Of a stretch of DNA of 28,877 bases, positions 24,452-28,877 are shown piece by piece. A program made the translations under genes and the position numbers. Within the stretch, counting starts at the first letter, position 1, and every line of letters begins with the position of its first letter. Source of the stretch: JAGZHZ01 sp963929865 (GTDB taxonomy: Bacteria > Bacillota > Clostridia > Lachnospirales > Lachnospiraceae). The stretch spans positions 1 to 28,877 of the forward strand of contig CAWVKK010000008.1 of NCBI GenBank assembly GCA_963929865.1, read 5' to 3'. The notes below the pieces were generated by a model. It had not been told where the DNA came from and did no database searches. It saw nothing but the letters and a program-made list of their open reading frames with translations.

Positions 24452-26452
24452 TTAGTCTTGTCTGCTGCTGACAATCTTGTAGTATGTCCTTGCCGTCATG
24501 CTGTAAATCCAGGCATAGAGCAGGACAAAGATCAAAACCGTAAAAATCAGCATATTTCGGAACAGCTGCGCGTTGTACAGTCCCAGCAGCGCCAGCATCT
24601 TCTGGAGGATTGGGAAAGCGGCGGCCATATGGATGACAGCCATCACAAGCGGAAGGAAAAATACCATCAAAATCTGAGTGTGAATCGATTTTTTGACTTC
24701 TCTCTGGCTCATTCCCACTTTCTGCATGATCACAAAGCGTTCGCGGTCTTCATATCCTTCGGAAATCTGTTTGTAATAAATGATCAGCACTGTAGCCATC
24801 AAAAACATAACTCCAAGAAAAATTCCAAGGAAGAAGAGACTGCCGTAAAGACCATAAAAGACCTCTTTTTCTTCCTCTCTTATCTCAACTGTTCCCGTCA
24901 GTCCAGAATCAGCCATATTTTCAAAAAGGTCGAGTCCTGTATGTTCGTTGGTCTCAGTGTTAAATCCGCAGTACCAGCTCAGATTTTCAGCGTTTTGTCC
25001 GCTCTGCTTCATGATCCACACCGCCGTTTCGTCGTCCGGAACGACGATCGCGTAGACCTTATCCATCATGGATTCCCATTCGCCGCTCATCCCGTTTAGA
25101 CCGACCAGATTCATCTCATCGATCGTCTTTTTGATCCGGAACGTCCTGTCTAAAATGGGAATCGTATTTTCAAATTTCGTTCCCTTTTTTGTGTAAAACA
25201 GAACTTCATCTTCTTGCAGGACTTCATTCTCTCCCGTAATCCGGTTATAATCTTCCAGAGGAAAGATGGAAACAATCGCCATATTCGCCAGTCCCTGGCT
25301 GATTCCTGTCTCCTCATCCATTTTCTCCATGCCGTATTCTGTCTCCATCAGATTGATCGTCGCATACTGGTAGAAAATCTCATCCTTTTCTTCCAGATTT
25401 TCCTCTTTTATCGTCTCTGAGACGACTTTTCTGATTTCCTCTACGGTGTTTCCCCCCTGTGCAGTGGCGATTCCGCTGACATTGACCTCTCTGGGATACC
25501 TGGAGAAGAGCATATCCTCTGTTCCTGCGTACAGGCTGAAGGTTGTGGAGACCGAGAGCAGCACGCCTGTCGACAAAATACAGATATTTGCCAGCCCCGC
25601 CGCATTTTGTTTCATGCGGTAGATCATTCCTGAGACCGCCGTAAAGTGCTTTGGCTGATAATAGTATCTCTTGTTTTTTCTCAAAATTTTCAAAACTACG
25701 ATGCTGCCCGCCATAAACAGACAGTACGTTCCGATTATGACAAGAATGATGGCTCCAAACAGTTCCATCACGACAGCGATCGGATTTTCTACAGTTACCG
25801 CCATGTAGTATCCGCCCAGAAGGCAGGCAAGTCCGATCAGCGCTGTGATCCATTTTGCTTTTGGCTCTTTTTCTCCCTGGTTTCCTCCCTTGAGCAGATC
25901 GATCGGCTTTGTCAGATGAATCTGCCGGAGCGTATTGAGATAAGAGAGCAAAAAGATCGCCAAAAACAGATACACCGTCGCCTTAATGCTTGGAATAGGA
26001 ATGTCAAATCCCATATTTACGTCAAAATTTAAAATCCGCAGCAGCAGAAGGTACATGGCTTTTCCAAAGGCAATTCCGATGCCGATTCCCAAGATCAGCG
26101 ACGCTGCCGCGGTATATACGGTTTCAAAAAACAGCACTTTGGAAATATGCCGTTTTTCCATTCCCAAAATGTTAAACAGACCAAATTCCTTTTTTCTCCT
26201 TTTTACAAGAAAGCTGTTTGTGTAAAACAAAAACAGAACTGCAAAAAATCCTATGATTCCGACTCCCAGCCCCAGAAAAACTTTCACGCTGCCTCCGATC
26301 GGCAGTTCTGAGATGCTCTCGTTCTCGGTCAGAGAACTCATCAGATAAAACATAGCGATCGTTCCGATGCATGAGAGCAGATACGGGATATATGTCTTTC
26401 CATTTTTCTTTATATTGGTAAACGCAAGTTTCATATAAAAAATACTATTCAT
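24452..26452 (-). CDS. bceB: BceB-type ABC transporter permease
   Basis: The 666-aa permease starts at the ATG at 26452, inside the end of bceA (8-base overlap). A TTG start 7 codons earlier is less likely. The N-terminus KLAFTNIKKNGKTYIPYLL is the standard BceB start. About ten membrane segments are seen, with FtsX-like regions at the two ends. A large extracellular domain (about residues 310-525) lies between the seventh and eighth segments, the region that recognises peptide antibiotics in this family. BceAB transporters remove lantibiotics and bacitracin-type drugs from lipid II cycle intermediates and also signal drug flux to BceS. The substrate here cannot be predicted. Confidence 0.93.
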   Translation of the reverse strand: MNSIFYMKLAFTNIKKNGKTYIPYLLSCIGTIAMFYLMSSLTENESISELPIGGSVKVFLGLGVGIIGFFAVLFLFYTNSFLVKRRKKEFGLFNILGMEKRHISKVLFFETVYTAAASLILGIGIGIAFGKAMYLLLLRILNFDVNMGFDIPIPSIKATVYLFLAIFLLSYLNTLRQIHLTKPIDLLKGGNQGEKEPKAKWITALIGLACLLGGYYMAVTVENPIAVVMELFGAIILVIIGTYCLFMAGSIVVLKILRKNKRYYYQPKHFTAVSGMIYRMKQNAAGLANICILSTGVLLSVSTTFSLYAGTEDMLFSRYPREVNVSGIATAQGGNTVEEIRKVVSETIKEENLEEKDEIFYQYATINLMETEYGMEKMDEETGISQGLANMAIVSIFPLEDYNRITGENEVLQEDEVLFYTKKGTKFENTIPILDRTFRIKKTIDEMNLVGLNGMSGEWESMMDKVYAIVVPDDETAVWIMKQSGQNAENLSWYCGFNTETNEHTGLDLFENMADSGLTGTVEIREEEKEVFYGLYGSLFFLGIFLGVMFLMATVLIIYYKQISEGYEDRERFVIMQKVGMSQREVKKSIHTQILMVFFLPLVMAVIHMAAAFPILQKMLALLGLYNAQLFRNMLIFTVLIFVLLYAWIYSMTARTYYKIVSSRQD

Positions 26453-27209
26453 GGTGAACACCGCCTGTCGCAATAATCGTCAGCGTATCTGAAATCTGCT
26501 GATACATTTCCTGTTCATTCTGCATTCCTCTGTAAATCTGGTGGAACACCTCTCCGTCTTTGATAAACAGCACTCTCTGCGCATGGCTTGCCGCCCGCAC
26601 GCTGTGCGTTACCATCAAAATCGTCTGTCCCTCCTGATTGATCTCATTGAAAATGCGCAGCAGCCCGTCGGACGCTCTCGAATCCAGCGCTCCCGTCGGC
26701 TCATCCGCCAAAATCAGCTGCGGATGCGTGATCAGCGCTCTTGCCACTGCCGCTCTCTGCTTTTGTCCGCCTGACACCTCGTATGGAAATTTGTCCAGAA
26801 TATCTGTGATCTCCAGTTTCTGTGCAATCGGAAGCAGTCTTGCCTTCATTTCATTGTAGCTTTTTCTTGAGAGCACCAAAGGCAGAAAAATATTGTCCTG
26901 CAGGGAAAACGTGTCCAGCAGATTAAAATCCTGAAATACAAATCCCAGATTTTCTCTGCGGAAGGTAGAGATTTCTTTTTCTTTTATTGTCACAATATTT
27001 TTCCCGTTCAGCAGTACCTCTCCGGAAGTAGGCTTGTCAAGCGCCGCCAGAATATTCAGCAGCGTCGTCTTTCCGGAGCCTGACTCTCCCATAATCGCAA
27101 CATATTCTCCTTTTTCAACGGAAAAATTTACATTTGTCAGCGCCTGGACGTGGTTGCCTCCCAGGCGTGTCGTGTATACCTTCTTCAGGTCATTTACCTC
27201 CAGAATCAT
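26445..27209 (-). CDS. bceA: BceA-type ABC transporter ATPase
   Basis: The 254-aa ATPase starts at the ATG at 27209, with AGGAGGAAA (27215-27223) upstream. The open frame extends 47 codons further, but that part covers the promoter and terminator. It has Walker A GESGSGKTT, the Q-loop FVFQDFNLL, signature VSGGQKQRAAVARAL, Walker B LILADEPTGALD and the H-loop VTHSVRAASHA, all intact and in the family's usual spacing (LolD/MacB/BceA type). It provides energy for the BceB permease. Its last 8 bases overlap bceB, which indicates coupling. Expression probably depends on the BceR-type site just upstream. Confidence 0.95.
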   Translation of the reverse strand: MILEVNDLKKVYTTRLGGNHVQALTNVNFSVEKGEYVAIMGESGSGKTTLLNILAALDKPTSGEVLLNGKNIVTIKEKEISTFRRENLGFVFQDFNLLDTFSLQDNIFLPLVLSRKSYNEMKARLLPIAQKLEITDILDKFPYEVSGGQKQRAAVARALITHPQLILADEPTGALDSRASDGLLRIFNEINQEGQTILMVTHSVRAASHAQRVLFIKDGEVFHQIYRGMQNEQEMYQQISDTLTIIATGGVHHE

Positions 27210-27265
27210 ACTGATTTCCTCCTGTTCCAAGATCATCTTTCTTTTTTCCTGTCTTAAGTATACAA

Positions 27266-27310
27266 AAAGAGAAAATGACGCGCCATAATTTTGGCTTACA
27301 TTTTCTCTTT
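27266..27310 (-). terminator. Terminator after bceS, overlapping the bceA promoter
   Basis: AAAGAGAAAATG (27266-27277) and CATTTTCTCTTT (27299-27310) form a perfect 12-bp stem, extended inside by GCCA/TGGC around a TAATTT loop. On the minus strand it is followed by TTTTTGTAT, so it is a good intrinsic terminator for bceRS. Confidence 0.7.
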
Positions 27311-27313
27311 CAA
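27285..27313 (-). promoter_or_regulatory. Promoter of bceAB
   Basis: On the minus strand TTGAAA (27308-27313), a 17-base spacer and AATTAT (27285-27290) form a moderate sigma-A type promoter. It lies inside the hairpin region and directly beside the BceR-type operator. Confidence 0.55.
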
Positions 27314-27315
27314 TC

Positions 27316-27329
27316 TTACAATCCCGTAA
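27316..27329. promoter_or_regulatory. BceR-type operator upstream of bceA
   Basis: TTACA-ATCC-CGTAA (27316-27329) fits the published TNACA-N4-TGTAA binding pattern of BceR-like regulators with one mismatch. It ends 2 bases upstream of the -35 of bceAB, where such activators bind. A further TTACA lies at 27296-27300, exactly 20 bases away (two helical turns). Confidence 0.55.
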
Positions 27330-27342
27330 GGTTTGCCTTTTG

Positions 27343-28344
27343 TTATTCATATTTCAGCGAAACAGTCTCCAGCCCCAGGATCACTCTCGTCCCCTTTCCT
27401 AGCTCCGACTCGATGCGGATGGTGTGCGACAGCCTCGTCATAACCTTTTTGCACAAAAACAGCCCGATTCCGGTGGAATGATTCTCCTTTCTCCCGTTGT
27501 ATCCGGTAAAGCCCGATTCAAAAACTCTTGGAATATCCTGCGGCGCGATTCCGATTCCGGTGTCCTCTATGGCGAATTCTTTCTTCATTTTATCGAAAAG
27601 ATAAATCCTGATCTTCCCTTTTTCTGTGTATTTTAAAGCGTTTGCCAAAATCTGCTCGATCACAAACAGCAGCCATTTCTTGTCCGTCACTGCCTGGAGG
27701 GGGATCTCTTCATATTCCAGGCTGATTTTTTTTCGGATGAACAGGCGCGCATATTTTCGGACCGCCTGGCGTATGATGGGATCGAGCGGATATTCCGCGA
27801 TCTGGTAATCGGCGCTTTTTCCTCCAAGTCTGATATACTGCAGAACCATATCCACATACCGTTCGATCGAAAACAGCTCCATAGAGATTTCCCATCCCTG
27901 CTCGGTGTCTTCTTTCAATAGAAGTCTCATCGCGGCAATCGGCGTTTTGATCTGATGCACCCACGTCGTATAATACTCTGTCATCTCCCGGTACGCTTTT
28001 TCTATCCTGCGCTTTTCCTGTTCCCTTTCCTCTGTCATAAGCCGGATCAGCTTCTGATATTCGATTTCCGTTGCCTCTTCTGTCCTTGGGAACTGCTGCG
28101 CTCCGTACGAAATCTCCTTCTCGATTTTTTCCACTTCCCGGTAGTGAGATACATACCGCCTAAAATGCACAGCTTCCGCAATCAGAATCATCATCAGACA
28201 CAAAAAGCTGCCGTACTGCGCAGCTTCCATCGGAAGCTGATACAGGAAAAAAACAGAGACAAAAATCAAGACGCATCCAAGGCTTACCAAAATTCTCCCT
28301 CTGTTTTTTTTCCAATAAGAACATAATAACTGCTTGCCTTCCAT
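27343..28344 (-). CDS. bceS: BceS-type intramembrane-sensing histidine kinase
   Basis: The 333-aa kinase has two closely spaced membrane helices (about 17-36 and 42-60) with almost no extracellular loop, the mark of intramembrane-sensing kinases that read the transporter rather than the drug. The phospho-acceptor is H130 in TTWVHQIKTPIAAMRLLL, and the HATPase domain shows VIEQILANALKYT, EDTGIGI and STGIGLFLCKK. Its ATG follows the stop codon of the response regulator with no gap. Family knowledge says BceS forms a complex with BceAB and phosphorylates BceR in proportion to transport activity. Confidence 0.93.
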   Translation of the reverse strand: MEGKQLLCSYWKKNRGRILVSLGCVLIFVSVFFLYQLPMEAAQYGSFLCLMMILIAEAVHFRRYVSHYREVEKIEKEISYGAQQFPRTEEATEIEYQKLIRLMTEEREQEKRRIEKAYREMTEYYTTWVHQIKTPIAAMRLLLKEDTEQGWEISMELFSIERYVDMVLQYIRLGGKSADYQIAEYPLDPIIRQAVRKYARLFIRKKISLEYEEIPLQAVTDKKWLLFVIEQILANALKYTEKGKIRIYLFDKMKKEFAIEDTGIGIAPQDIPRVFESGFTGYNGRKENHSTGIGLFLCKKVMTRLSHTIRIESELGKGTRVILGLETVSLKYE

Positions 28345-28877
28345 CTATTCCACCAGATATCCAATTCCCTTTTTTGTCGTGATAAAATGCTCCAGCCCCG
28401 ACGCCTCCAGCTTTTTTCGGAGTCTCGCCATATTGACTGTAAGCGTGTTTTCGTCTACATAGCTGTCCGTCTCCCACAGTCTCGTCATCAGAGTATCTCT
28501 CGATACGACCTTTCCTTTATTCTCCATCAAAATCTGCAAAATCCGGTAATCATTTTTTGTCAGCTCAATCCTAGCGCCCTGATACATTAAGGATGCGTCG
28601 CTTGTGTTTAAGATAGCCCCTCTGTGTTCGATCAGCGTTACCTGTCCCGCAAAATCATAGCTGCGCCGCAGCATTGCCTGAACCTTGGCTGTCAGCACGT
28701 TCATGTCAAACGGCTTTGCGATAAAATCGTCGGCTCCCATGTTGATCGCCATCACAATGTTCATGTTGTCAGCCGCAGACGACAGAAAGATAATCGGAAC
28801 CTTTGAAACCTTGCGGATCTCCCCGCACCAGTAATATCCGTTGTAAAATGGAAGAGAAATGTCCATCAGGACAAGGG
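28345..28877 (-). CDS. bceR: BceR-type response regulator, 5' end cut by the window
   Basis: The frame is open through the window edge. About 177 residues are visible and roughly the first 45-50 are missing. The phospho-acceptor Asp is seen in LVLMDISLP, the conserved Lys in DFIAKPFDMNVL, and the OmpR-type winged helix covers the C-terminal 95 residues (TKNDYRILQILMENKGKVVSRD, SYVDENTLTVNMARLRKKL). The FYNGYYWCGEIRK stretch is typical of BceR-like regulators. The protein should activate bceAB through the site at 27316-27329. The gene abuts bceS without spacing. Confidence 0.92.
   Translation of the reverse strand, partial: LVLMDISLPFYNGYYWCGEIRKVSKVPIIFLSSAADNMNIVMAINMGADDFIAKPFDMNVLTAKVQAMLRRSYDFAGQVTLIEHRGAILNTSDASLMYQGARIELTKNDYRILQILMENKGKVVSRDTLMTRLWETDSYVDENTLTVNMARLRKKLEASGLEHFITTKKGIGYLVE

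Noticed and set aside
24458..25099. Plus-strand ORF (213 codons) antisense to bceB
   Set aside because: It mirrors the bceB coding frame, is His/Gln-rich without recognisable features and lacks a good ribosome binding site.
27210..27350. N-terminal extension of BceA
   Set aside because: It spans the terminator, promoter and operator; the ATG at 27209 has a perfect ribosome binding site and gives the usual 254-aa length.

Overview
The window is ordinary chromosomal DNA from a low-to-moderate GC Firmicute, most likely a Clostridia member of the Lachnospiraceae type. The reasons are the gene families present (MutS2, YhaM, VanW-domain protein, DUF4080 radical SAM protein, XpaC/TelA pair, BceRS-BceAB module), strong AGGAGG-type ribosome binding sites and TTGACA/TATAAT-like promoters. 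No rRNA, tRNA, CRISPR array, transposase, integrase or phage gene was seen. The genus is not resolvable by eye.

Layout by strand block. (1) 44-3882, minus: a membrane-anchored HtrA-like PDZ protein with a damaged catalytic triad, then YhaM-type 3'-5' exoribonuclease, then an RlmD/RumA-type 23S rRNA methyltransferase. (2) 4140-8704, plus: mutS2 followed by an OmpR-type response regulator and its histidine kinase (ATGA overlap). (3) 8833-19157, minus: a P-type ATPase; a B12-binding radical SAM protein; a DEDDh exonuclease whose tail overlaps a 37-aa membrane peptide, followed by a VanW-domain secreted protein; then a HypE/AIR-synthase-like protein, an Lrp/AsnC regulator, a class I aminotransferase and TrmL. 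(4) 19460-21823, plus: xpaC-telA with a near-consensus promoter. (5) 21942-28877, minus: a BceR-BceS-BceA-BceB peptide-antibiotic sensing and resistance module (the regulator is cut by the window edge), a secreted beta-propeller-like protein, an alpha/beta hydrolase and a 59-aa small protein behind a very GC-rich leader.

Several units respond to envelope or antibiotic stress (Bce module, xpaC-telA, VanW protein, HtrA-like protein), while others serve RNA/DNA maintenance (RlmD, YhaM, MutS2, DEDDh exonuclease, TrmL). The two convergent gene junctions (8705-8832 and 21824-21941) each carry a long composite hairpin. I found no clear-cut new multi-gene system. The best leads are the overlapping 37-aa membrane ORF, the GC-rich leader with its 59-aa protein, the degenerate HtrA-like protein, and the compact operator/promoter/terminator between bceS and bceA.
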